From positions 1 through 5,836 of the forward strand of contig JAQTSL010000237.1 in assembly GCA_028711355.1 (NCBI GenBank): 5,836 nucleotides of DNA. The letters run 5' to 3'. Source of the DNA: Rhodoferax sp. GTDB taxonomy: Bacteria; Pseudomonadota; Gammaproteobacteria; Burkholderiales; Burkholderiaceae_C. Below the pieces are notes generated by a model that ran no database searches, was not told the origin of the DNA, and worked only from the letters and a program-made list of their open reading frames with translations. The first letter of the stretch is position 1. Each line of letters opens with the position of its first letter. The position numbers and the translations under genes are program-made. Of this stretch, positions 1 through 5,810 are shown one piece after another.

Positions 1-126
1 TATCCTGAAACCTTGTGGGACAGACCAAGAGTTACGCGCAGCGAACTTTGCTCTGTCCCCAACTATCCTGAAACCTTGTGGGACAGACCAAGAGTTACGC
101 GCAGCGAACTTTGCTCTGTCCCCAAC
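1..126. repeat. Two perfect tandem copies of a 63-bp palindromic unit
   Basis: Bases 1-63 and 64-126 are identical, so the period is exactly 63 bp. The first copy starts at the window edge, so more copies may lie upstream. Each unit contains a perfect 8-bp inverted repeat, GGGACAGA (17-24 and 80-87) against TCTGTCCC (52-59 and 115-122). Inside it are weaker arms, CAAGAGTT (26-33) against AACTTTG (44-50), so most of the unit can fold into one imperfect hairpin. This architecture resembles REP-like or MITE-like dispersed palindromes mobilised in trans. The link to a REP-associated tyrosine transposase is inference, because no such gene is in the window. The array ends 21 bp before imuA and probably occupies the space where a promoter would be expected. 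Confidence 0.95.
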
Positions 127-147
127 TGATTAAGAACTACAAATATC

Positions 148-906
148 ATGGTGTTGCGTGCGGTTTGGGTGGATGAAGAAGCTGCGCCAGCGGCAGCGAC
201 TGCGCCGCCCGCACGCCGGCATCGGGCTGATCTGGCCAGTTGGGTGCAGGCGGGTGATGCGCTCTGGCGTGCCGACACTTTGGCTAACCAATCGTGTGGT
301 GTGGTGGCCAGCGGCCATGCGTTGCTGGACGCGCAACTGCCCGGCGGTGGCTGGCCGCTGGGAGGCTTGTGTGACATCCTGCAAGACCCCGGCAGCCACC
401 ACGAATGGCAGTTGCTACTGCCCGCGCTGGCGGCTGCCCAGGCTGAATCATTTGCACACGGGACAACCCCGTCCTGGGTGGCGCTGATCGGCGCGCCCTA
501 CACGCCGTTTGGCCCCGGTCTGGCGGCGCGCACGCTGGACGTGACGCGCCTGCTGTGGGTGCAGGCGCAAACCCCGGCCGAGCGCCTGTGGGCGGCGGAG
601 CAGGTGCTGCGCTGCGCCGACGTGGCCGCTGTGCTGGTTTGGTTGGGGCTGGTGCCAACTGCAGCTTTGCGGCGCTTGCAAATGGCCGCGCACAGCCAAG
701 CCAAGTTGTTGTTTGCGCTGCGCCCGGTCAACGCCCGGCACAGCGCGTCACCGGCGCTGCTGCGCCTGCGTGTGGCTGGGCCGCCAGATGACGCCCCGGA
801 CGCCTTGCGTATTGATCTGCTCAAGCGCCGTGGCCCGCCGTTGACTGATCCGCTGGTGTTGCCCCGGTGGGGGTTTCCCCGTGCACTGGATCGCGTTGCG
901 GCCTGA
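148..906 (+). CDS. imuA: Translesion synthesis accessory protein ImuA (RecA/SulA-like)
   Basis: This 252-residue protein matches the ImuA family of proteobacterial imuA-imuB-dnaE2 cassettes. It has the characteristic LWRAD segment (about residues 39-43), then LDAQLPGGGWPLGGL (about 60-74), and near the C-terminus LLKRRGPPL (about 224-232). The family has a RecA-like fold, but the place of the Walker A loop reads ILQDPGSHHEW with no GK[ST], so ATP binding is not evident from sequence. In the known system ImuA is a cytoplasmic accessory factor that works with ImuB and DnaE2 in error-prone bypass of DNA lesions. The start is ATG 148. An in-frame TGA at 127-129 excludes a longer form, and I see no good Shine-Dalgarno before it, so initiation may be weak or lie downstream. 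The first 30 or so residues are low-complexity (Ala/Pro-rich) and are the least certain part. The stop overlaps imuB. Confidence 0.9.
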   Translation: MVLRAVWVDEEAAPAAATAPPARRHRADLASWVQAGDALWRADTLANQSCGVVASGHALLDAQLPGGGWPLGGLCDILQDPGSHHEWQLLLPALAAAQAESFAHGTTPSWVALIGAPYTPFGPGLAARTLDVTRLLWVQAQTPAERLWAAEQVLRCADVAAVLVWLGLVPTAALRRLQMAAHSQAKLLFALRPVNARHSASPALLRLRVAGPPDDAPDALRIDLLKRRGPPLTDPLVLPRWGFPRALDRVAA

Positions 907-2278
907 AGCGCCCGCAGGCGCAGTGGCCGAGCTGAGTGACCCGGCTCGGGCACTGGGCTGGTGGGCGCTGCGCTACACGCCCCGTGTGGCGCGCGTCGGA
1001 TCAGTGGTGCTGCTGGAGGTCTCTGGCAGCGTGCGGCTGTGGGGTGGTTTGCCGGCACTGCTGGCCCAGGTGTTAAAGCCAAATTCGCCTCTAGCGCTTG
1101 ATAAATATGCGCAAGCAGCTACATCGTTGATAGCGTTGGCGGAACTGGAAGTGGCCCCGTCCAGCCCGCTACAGGCGCAGGCAGCGTGGCCGGTGGATGC
1201 CTTGCCGCTGTCAACGCTGGCCGCTGCCCAGCCGCACCTGCCAACTTTGGCACGGCTGGGCTGCGCTACCTGGGGCCAACTACGCGCCCTGCCGCGTGCC
1301 GGGGTAGCTCGGCGTTTTGGCGCGCTGCTGCTGGACGCGCTGGACCAGGCCTATGGCCAGCGGCCCGAGGTCTATCCCTGGCTGACCTTGCCCGTAGTGT
1401 TTGACGCCAGCCTGGAGTTGCCCAGCGCGGTGCAAAGTGCCAGCGCCTTGCTGTTTGCCGCGCGCCGCCTGCTGGCGCAACTGCGCGTGTGGCTGCAACT
1501 GCGCCAGCAGGGGGTGCTGGGGTTGGAGCTGATTTGGTACATGGACGAGCGTCGCCATACCGATCATCAGGGCGCGCTGCCACTGCGCAGCGGCGAGCCC
1601 ACGCAAGACAGCGGCCAGCTACAGCGCCTGCTGGCCGAGCACCTGGCGCGCGTGACACTGCCCGCGCCGGTACACACGCTGCGCCTGCGCACGCTGGCGC
1701 TGGCGGCCCTGGCGGGCAGCAGCGCCAGCCTGCTAAGCGATGCCACCCGCGCGGGTGACGGCCTGACACAAACGCTGGAACGCCTGAGCGCGCGTCTGGG
1801 CGCAGGCCGGGTGTTACGTTTGCAGCCACGGCTCGACCACCGGCCGGAACAGATGCAGTGCTGGTCCGAATCTACTACATCATTGATAGCTTCTAGCGCT
1901 TTATCAACAGGGGCTAGAGGCCAAAAAAGCTTAGAAAATAAAACGTTGCACAAGCACACTACGCGACCTCTCTGGGCGCAGCCTCAGTCGCCCACTTGGC
2001 TGCTGGCCGAGCCGCTGGCGCTGGACCTGCGCCACGACCAGCCGCAGTACCACGGCGCGTTGACCCTGCTGGCCGGGCCGCAGCGGCTGGAGGCGGGCTG
2101 GTGGGGCGGTGGCGCGCTGGTGCTGCGCGACTACTTTGTGGCGCGCAGCGCGCACGCCGGTTTGCTGTGGATTTATCGCCAGCGTCTGGGTCAGACCAGC
2201 GCAACCGGTGACGCCGGGGCCGGGACTGCCACCAATGCGGGCGCCGCGCGCTGGTATCTGCACGGGCTATTTGCCTGA
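881..2278 (+). CDS. imuB: Y-family polymerase homologue ImuB (catalytically inactive)
   Basis: This 465-residue protein is a Y-family DNA polymerase homologue of the ImuB type. It opens MHWIALRPE, the family-style start, from a GTG codon 26 bp inside imuA, so translation is probably coupled; a G-rich stretch at 866-873 may act as a weak ribosome-binding site. The catalytic residues of active Y-family enzymes are missing: the first Asp position falls in MHWIALR, and the Asp-Glu pair aligns with Ser-Val before LLEVSGSVRLWGG (about residues 44-56). A helix-hairpin-helix-like segment lies at about 115-150 (LARLGCATWGQLRALPRAGV). The C-terminal ImuB region includes LAGPQRLEAGWWGGG and the typical ending RWYLHGLFA. 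ImuB is known to bind the sliding clamp and bring ImuA and DnaE2 to lesions. I do not see a confident QLxLF clamp-binding peptide. Two short repeats are read through in frame, at residues 66-85 and 331-349; the second lengthens a linker. Confidence 0.95.
   Translation: MHWIALRPEAPAGAVAELSDPARALGWWALRYTPRVARVGSVVLLEVSGSVRLWGGLPALLAQVLKPNSPLALDKYAQAATSLIALAELEVAPSSPLQAQAAWPVDALPLSTLAAAQPHLPTLARLGCATWGQLRALPRAGVARRFGALLLDALDQAYGQRPEVYPWLTLPVVFDASLELPSAVQSASALLFAARRLLAQLRVWLQLRQQGVLGLELIWYMDERRHTDHQGALPLRSGEPTQDSGQLQRLLAEHLARVTLPAPVHTLRLRTLALAALAGSSASLLSDATRAGDGLTQTLERLSARLGAGRVLRLQPRLDHRPEQMQCWSESTTSLIASSALSTGARGQKSLENKTLHKHTTRPLWAQPQSPTWLLAEPLALDLRHDQPQYHGALTLLAGPQRLEAGWWGGGALVLRDYFVARSAHAGLLWIYRQRLGQTSATGDAGAGTATNAGAARWYLHGLFA
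1078..1134 (+). repeat. 'CTAGCGCTT' dispersed repeat, copy 1, inside imuB
   Basis: This AT-richer patch of 57 bp lies in GC-rich coding sequence and includes GCCTCTAGCGCTTGATAAAT and GCGCAAGCAGCT. It matches a repeat style I recall from Comamonadaceae intergenic regions. Its reverse complement aligns without gaps to 2777-2833 in dnaE2 at 41 of 57 positions. It is translated as ImuB residues 66-85, a stretch including PLALDKYAQAATSLIA. The flanking family motifs stay in register, so the gene is not broken. Unit boundaries are approximate. Confidence 0.75.
1871..1927 (-). repeat. 'CTAGCGCTT' dispersed repeat, copy 2, inside imuB (inverted)
   Basis: This patch carries TTGATAGCTTCTAGCGCT, TTATCAA and GCTAGAGGCCAAAA. 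It shares the blocks TTATCAA and GCTAGAGGC with the reverse complement of copy 1, so it lies in the opposite orientation. It encodes ImuB residues 331-349 (including TSLIASSALSTGARGQK) and is followed by more AT-rich sequence to about 1965. It lies in a linker between the conserved core, which ends near RPEQMQCW, and the C-terminal segment beginning near SPTWLLAEP, and appears to add several tens of residues. Boundaries are approximate. Confidence 0.75.
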
Positions 2279-2281
2279 GCG

Positions 2282-2286
2282 AAGGA
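2282..2286 (+). promoter_or_regulatory. Ribosome-binding site of dnaE2
   Basis: AAGGA lies 7 bases before ATG 2294, directly after the imuB stop (2276-2278). It supports ATG 2294 as the dnaE2 start and gives dnaE2 its own initiation site besides any coupling to imuB. Confidence 0.75.
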
Positions 2287-2293
2287 TGTCGCC

Positions 2294-5200
2294 ATGGATG
2301 CCGATTGGCGCAGTTTGAATCGCTTGCCAGTGCCAGCCTACGCCGAGCTGTATTGCTGTAGCGCCTTCAGCTTCGGCGTGGGCGCGTCGCAGCCAGAACA
2401 ACTGGTGGCGCGTGCCGCGACGCTGGGCTACAGCGCGCTGGCCATCACCGACGACTGCTCGGTCGCCGGCCTGGTGCGCGCGCACCTTGAGGCCAAAAAG
2501 TGTGGTCTGAAGCTGCTGCCTGGCGCCGCGTTTGCGCTGCCGCTGCCACTCGCCGCAGCGCTGACCACGTCAGAGTCGCTGCGCGTGCTTGGTGTCGGTG
2601 CTGCAGAGAACATCACCCTGATTGCCCTGGCGCATGACCTGGCGGGCTGGGGCGACCTGTGCGAGTTCATCACGCTGGCGCGGCGCAGCGCGCCCAAGGG
2701 CCAGTACCGTTTGCCGCAAAACTCGGATAGTTGGCACAAGTTACGCGGCTGCGAGCTGATTGCGGTGCTACCAGATGCTATTGAAGATGAAGCTGCTTGC
2801 GCTTTCATGGCATGGGCTAGAAGTCAATTTGGGTCACAACTCTGGGTGGGAGTAACCCAGCTTCTGGGGCCGGGTGACGGCCAGCACCTGCGGCGCTGCC
2901 AGCAGTTGTCGCAGCGCACCGGCGTGCCGTTGCTGGCGGTGGGCGGCGTACTGATGTATGTGCGCTCACGCAAGCCGCTGCAAGACGTGTTGACTGCGGT
3001 TCGGCTGGGCCAGCCGTTAAGCGCGTGCGGTTTTGCCCTACAGTCCAACGCCGAGGCGCATTTGCGCTCGTGTGCTCGATTGGCGCAGATTTACCAGCCT
3101 GAGCTGCTGGCCAACACGCTGGTGGTGGCTGGCCGCTGCCACTTTAGCCTGGATGAGCTGCGCTATCAGTACCCGCAAGAGGCGGTGCTACCGGGGCTGA
3201 GCCCGGCGCAGACGCTGCGCCAGTTGACCGACGAAGGTGCAGCGCGGCGCTACCCGCACGGCGTGCCAGAGCCGGTGCACAGGCAACTTGAACATGAGCT
3301 GGCGCTGATTGCCGAGCTGGCCTATGAGATGTATTTTTTAACGGTGCACGGCATCGTCGCTTTTGCGCGCAGCCGTGGCATTTTGTGCCAGGGGCGCGGT
3401 TCGGCGGCCAATTCGGCGGTGTGCTATTGCCTGGGCGTGACCGAGGTCGATCCGGCGCGCGGCAACTTGCTGTTTGAGCGCTTTATTAGCCGTGAGCGCG
3501 ACGAGCCGCCCGACATTGACGTCGATTTTGAGCACCAGCGGCGTGAAGAAGTTATTCAGTACATCTATGCCAAATACGGCCGCGATCGTGCTGCACTGAC
3601 GGCGGTGGTCATCAGTTATCGCCCGAAAAGTGCCTTGCGCGACGTCGGCCGCGCGCTGGGTGTGCCAGAGGCGCTGATCAGCGCCATGGCGCGCGAGCAC
3701 TCCGGCATGGTCAGCCGTGCGGGGCTGGCCGACCGGCTGCAAGCGGCGCTGGCGCGCTTGGGCCCTGACTTTGTGGCACCCCCCGACATCACGCTACAGC
3801 ACTGGCTTGGTTTGAGCCAGCAATTGCAGGGCTTGCCGCGCCACTTGAGTCAGCACCCGGGCGGTTTTGTGCTGACCAGTGGGCCGCTGACGCGCCTGGT
3901 GCCGGTGGAAAACGCCGCCATGCCCGAGCGCAGCGTCATCCAATGGGACAAAGACGACCTGGACGCGCTGGGTTTGCTGAAAGTGGACATCCTGGCGCTG
4001 GGCATGCTCAGCGCCATTCGGCGTTGCCTGGAGCTGGTCAGCGCCCAGTGCGGGCAGCGTTTTGCGCTGCAAGACATTCCGGCCGATGACGCTGCCACCT
4101 TTGACATGATCTGCGCCGCCGACACCGTGGGCGTGTTCCAGATCGAGAGCCGGGCGCAAATGAGTATGCTGGCGCGCCTGCAGCCGCGCTGTTTTTACGA
4201 TCTGGTGGTCGAGGTGGCGATCGTGCGCCCCGGGCCGATTCAGGGCGGCATGGTGCACCCCTATCTGGCGGCGCGCGCTAATCCACAAGCGGTCAGTTAC
4301 GCCAGCCCAGCGCTGCAAAAAGTGCTGCAGCGCACGCTGGGCGTGCCAATTTTTCAGGAGCAGGTGATGCAGGTCGCCATGGCCGCAGCCGACTTCACGC
4401 CCGGCGAGGCCGACCAGTTGCGCCGCTCCATGGCGGCCTGGCGGCGCCAGGGTGGGGTACACAAGTTTTATGACCGGCTGGTCGGTGGCATGCTGAAAAA
4501 TGGCTACAGCGCCGACTTTGCCGAGCAACTGTTTCACCAGATCGAAGGTTTTGGCGAATACGGCTTTCCAGAGAGCCACGCCGCCAGCTTTGCGTTGCTG
4601 GTGTGGGCCAGTTGCTGGCTTAAGCAGCACCAACCGGCGTGCTTTTTGGTGGCCATGCTCAATAGCCAGCCACTGGGTTTTTATGGTCCGTCGCAACTGG
4701 TGCAAGATGCCAAGCGCCACGGTGTGCAGGTGCTACCGGCGGACCTGTCGCATAGCGACTGGGATTGCACATTAAAGGGCACTGGTGCTGTCATCCCGGA
4801 TCAAGTCCGCAATGACAACCGGGGCCAATCCACTCACTGTCAGCAACCCACTGTGCGGCTGGGGTTGCGGTTGGTCAGCGGCTTGAGTGAATTTGCCGCT
4901 GCGCGTATTGTCAGCGCCCGCGCGCAGCATCCCTTTGCCAGTACCGAAGACCTGGCGTTGCGTGCCGAGTTGGACGCGGCCGACCTGCAAGCGCTGGCCA
5001 GCGCCGATGCGCTGCGTTCGCTCAGTGGCCACCGGCGCCAGCAGGTCTGGGATGCCAGCGCCTTGCAAGTGATGCCGCTGCTGCTGCGCGACGCCCCGGT
5101 GCACGAGTTGACGCTGGCCTTGCCGGCGGCTTCTGAAGCCGAAGAAGTGCGTTTTGACTACGCCGCATTGGGTCTTACTTTACGCTCCCACCCCTTGCTG

Positions 5201-5563
5201 CTATTGCGTGAGCAGCTATTAAAACTAAAGTACTTGAGCGCTGCCCAACTGCACGCCTTGCCGCACGGTCGGCTGGTGCGCGTCTGCGGCTTGGTGACGC
5301 TGCGGCAAAGCCCCGGCAGCGCCAAAGGCGTGACTTTTGTGACGCTGGAAGACGAAACCGGCGGCGTGAATGTGATCGTCTGGAAATCCCTGAAAGCGCG
5401 TCAACGCAGCGCGTTGCTGCATTCAAAGTTGCTGGCGGTGCACGGCACCTGGCAGCGCGACGAAGGCAGCGCTGGCCAGGTGTGCCACCTGGTGGCTGGT
5501 TTTTTGCGCGACCTGACGCCGCTGCTGGGCGAGCTGGCCACACACAGCCGGGATTTTCATTAA
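2294..5563 (+). CDS. dnaE2: Error-prone DNA polymerase DnaE2 (C-family)
   Basis: This 1089-residue protein has the usual length for DnaE2/ImuC, the C-family polymerase that does the synthesis in ImuAB-dependent lesion bypass. Domains in order: an N-terminal PHP-like domain (about 15-280); the glycine-rich polymerase motif QGRGSAANS (366-374); PPDIDVDF with catalytic Asp 407 and 409; QHPGG (520-524); KVDILALGML with the third catalytic Asp 565; the DnaE2-typical blocks VFQIESRAQMSML and EVAIVRPGPIQGGMVHPYL, then FQEQVMQVAM and GEADQLRRSM; a helix-hairpin-helix region after VRLGLRLVSG (from 854); and an OB-fold with LEDETGGVNVIVWK, ending in the family tail SRDFH. Polymerase activity is therefore expected. 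PHP metal ligands usual in DnaE2 are replaced: Y20 and Q33 where relatives have His, and GGVLMY at 217-222 where relatives have GDVHMH. Two repeats are read in frame, at residues 162-180 and about 829-853. Confidence 0.97.
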   Translation: MDADWRSLNRLPVPAYAELYCCSAFSFGVGASQPEQLVARAATLGYSALAITDDCSVAGLVRAHLEAKKCGLKLLPGAAFALPLPLAAALTTSESLRVLGVGAAENITLIALAHDLAGWGDLCEFITLARRSAPKGQYRLPQNSDSWHKLRGCELIAVLPDAIEDEAACAFMAWARSQFGSQLWVGVTQLLGPGDGQHLRRCQQLSQRTGVPLLAVGGVLMYVRSRKPLQDVLTAVRLGQPLSACGFALQSNAEAHLRSCARLAQIYQPELLANTLVVAGRCHFSLDELRYQYPQEAVLPGLSPAQTLRQLTDEGAARRYPHGVPEPVHRQLEHELALIAELAYEMYFLTVHGIVAFARSRGILCQGRGSAANSAVCYCLGVTEVDPARGNLLFERFISRERDEPPDIDVDFEHQRREEVIQYIYAKYGRDRAALTAVVISYRPKSALRDVGRALGVPEALISAMAREHSGMVSRAGLADRLQAALARLGPDFVAPPDITLQHWLGLSQQLQGLPRHLSQHPGGFVLTSGPLTRLVPVENAAMPERSVIQWDKDDLDALGLLKVDILALGMLSAIRRCLELVSAQCGQRFALQDIPADDAATFDMICAADTVGVFQIESRAQMSMLARLQPRCFYDLVVEVAIVRPGPIQGGMVHPYLAARANPQAVSYASPALQKVLQRTLGVPIFQEQVMQVAMAAADFTPGEADQLRRSMAAWRRQGGVHKFYDRLVGGMLKNGYSADFAEQLFHQIEGFGEYGFPESHAASFALLVWASCWLKQHQPACFLVAMLNSQPLGFYGPSQLVQDAKRHGVQVLPADLSHSDWDCTLKGTGAVIPDQVRNDNRGQSTHCQQPTVRLGLRLVSGLSEFAAARIVSARAQHPFASTEDLALRAELDAADLQALASADALRSLSGHRRQQVWDASALQVMPLLLRDAPVHELTLALPAASEAEEVRFDYAALGLTLRSHPLLLLREQLLKLKYLSAAQLHALPHGRLVRVCGLVTLRQSPGSAKGVTFVTLEDETGGVNVIVWKSLKARQRSALLHSKLLAVHGTWQRDEGSAGQVCHLVAGFLRDLTPLLGELATHSRDFH
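2777..2833 (-). repeat. 'CTAGCGCTT' dispersed repeat, copy 3, inside dnaE2
   Basis: Aligned without gaps to the reverse complement of 1078-1134, 41 of 57 bases match, including a perfect 12-base block AGCTGCTTGCGC. It is AT-richer than its surroundings. It encodes DnaE2 residues 162-180, starting AIEDEAACAF, in the PHP-domain region upstream of the family segment LWVGVTQLLGPGD. The length of this region is close to that of relatives, so the element may have replaced native sequence rather than just lengthened it. It is more diverged from the repeat consensus than copies 1 and 2, which suggests an older event. Confidence 0.6.
4789..4817. repeat. REP-like hairpin embedded in dnaE2
   Basis: TGTCATCCCGGA (4789-4800) faces TCCGCAATGACA (4806-4817) across a 5-base loop. 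Ten of 12 positions pair; two mismatches interrupt the stem. The form TGTCATCCCGGA...TCCGGGATGACA is a widespread bacterial palindromic repeat, so this looks like a slightly decayed copy. It is translated as residues 833-842, including VIPDQVRND. It sits in the extended linker between SDWDCTL and VRLGLRLVSG (about residues 827-853), where relatives have a shorter spacer. Similar in-frame palindromic insertions are known as Rickettsia palindromic elements; equivalence with those is not claimed. Confidence 0.8.
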
Positions 5564-5576
5564 ACCGAGAAAATCC
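5551..5576 (+). terminator. Hairpin spanning the dnaE2 stop codon
   Basis: GGATTTTC (5551-5558) and GAAAATCC (5569-5576) form a perfect 8-bp stem with a 10-base loop that contains the TAA stop (5561-5563). No T-run follows, so it is not a standard Rho-independent terminator. It could stabilise the 3' end of the operon mRNA or mark an element boundary. Its role is inferred from position only. Confidence 0.35.
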
Positions 5577-5724
5577 ATTAGGCGGGTGTTCGACCCTGCA
5601 CAGCGACTGGCGGCCGATTTGCGGTCATTTTGGACGGTCATTCGTTGTTCATAGCTGAGCTATGAACGCCTCACGCCCGCCCAAACTGCCTCGCAACTCG
5701 CCTCGCCAGCCATCTGAATACGAA

Positions 5725-5810
5725 GGGACTTCCCTCTTCCCGGTAACGGCATCAACGTGCCATGATTGGGTTTTGGAAGTCAATCATTAACCTTTTGAAG
5801 GAGAAGTCCC
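5725..5810 (+). promoter_or_regulatory. Possible Shine-Dalgarno-sequestering stem-loop
   Basis: GGGACTTC (5725-5732) is the exact reverse complement of GAAGTCCC (5803-5810), which ends at the base before ATG 5811. Pairing can continue past a small internal loop: CTTC (5736-5739) with GAAG (5797-5800). This would bury the AAGGAG ribosome-binding site at 5798-5803. Such structures are known in insertion sequences, where they stop transposase translation from transcripts that read in from outside. Not tested by folding. Confidence 0.45.
5798..5803 (+). promoter_or_regulatory. Strong ribosome-binding site before ATG 5811
   Basis: AAGGAG lies 7 bases upstream of ATG 5811. It is the best Shine-Dalgarno in the window and is the main evidence that a real gene starts there. 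Confidence 0.8.

Larger units (their letters stand above)
5564..5810. other. Non-coding region with inverted repeats, probable mobile-element end
   Basis: No supported gene lies in this 247-bp stretch. It holds a perfect 10-bp inverted repeat, GTTCATAGCT (5647-5656) and AGCTATGAAC (5658-5667), around a single G. Looser outer arms flank it, GGCGGGTG (5581-5588) and CACGCCCGCC (5673-5682). There is also a direct repeat of CGGTCATT (5622-5629 and 5635-5642), and an 8-bp inverted repeat pairs 5725-5732 with 5803-5810 just before the next gene. If the downstream gene is an IS110-family transposase, this region would include the left end of the element and, for the IS110 subgroup, the place where a bridge RNA is encoded. 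That is inference; the element boundary cannot be placed from this window. Confidence 0.5.

Noticed and set aside
64..69. TATCCT at the repeat junction as a -10 promoter element
   Set aside because: No acceptable -35 sequence is found at the right spacing, so a promoter call is not supported.
1..126. Start of a CRISPR array
   Set aside because: The two 63-bp units abut directly with no unique spacer, and the unit is longer than usual CRISPR repeats.
63..402. Reverse-strand reading frames running from imuA into the tandem repeat
   Set aside because: Composition is low-complexity, no ribosome-binding site or family match is seen, and they overlap imuA.
881..906. Overlap of imuA and imuB as a sign of frameshift or gene fusion
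   Set aside because: Both proteins have family-typical ends in this overlap (ImuA tail and ImuB MHWIALR start), so it is a normal coupled overlap.
498..1829. Other overlapping reverse-strand reading frames across imuA and imuB
   Set aside because: Their translations are Arg/Ala/Pro-rich low-complexity sequence typical of antisense frames in high-GC genes, and they conflict with clearly conserved genes.
3794..4720. Long reverse-strand reading frame of 308 codons
   Set aside because: It lies entirely inside the polymerase core of dnaE2, shows no recognisable domain, and is explained by GC-rich codon bias on the opposite strand.
5564..5810. A small protein gene between dnaE2 and 5811
   Set aside because: No reading frame with both a ribosome-binding site and a plausible protein was found; the region is dominated by inverted repeats.
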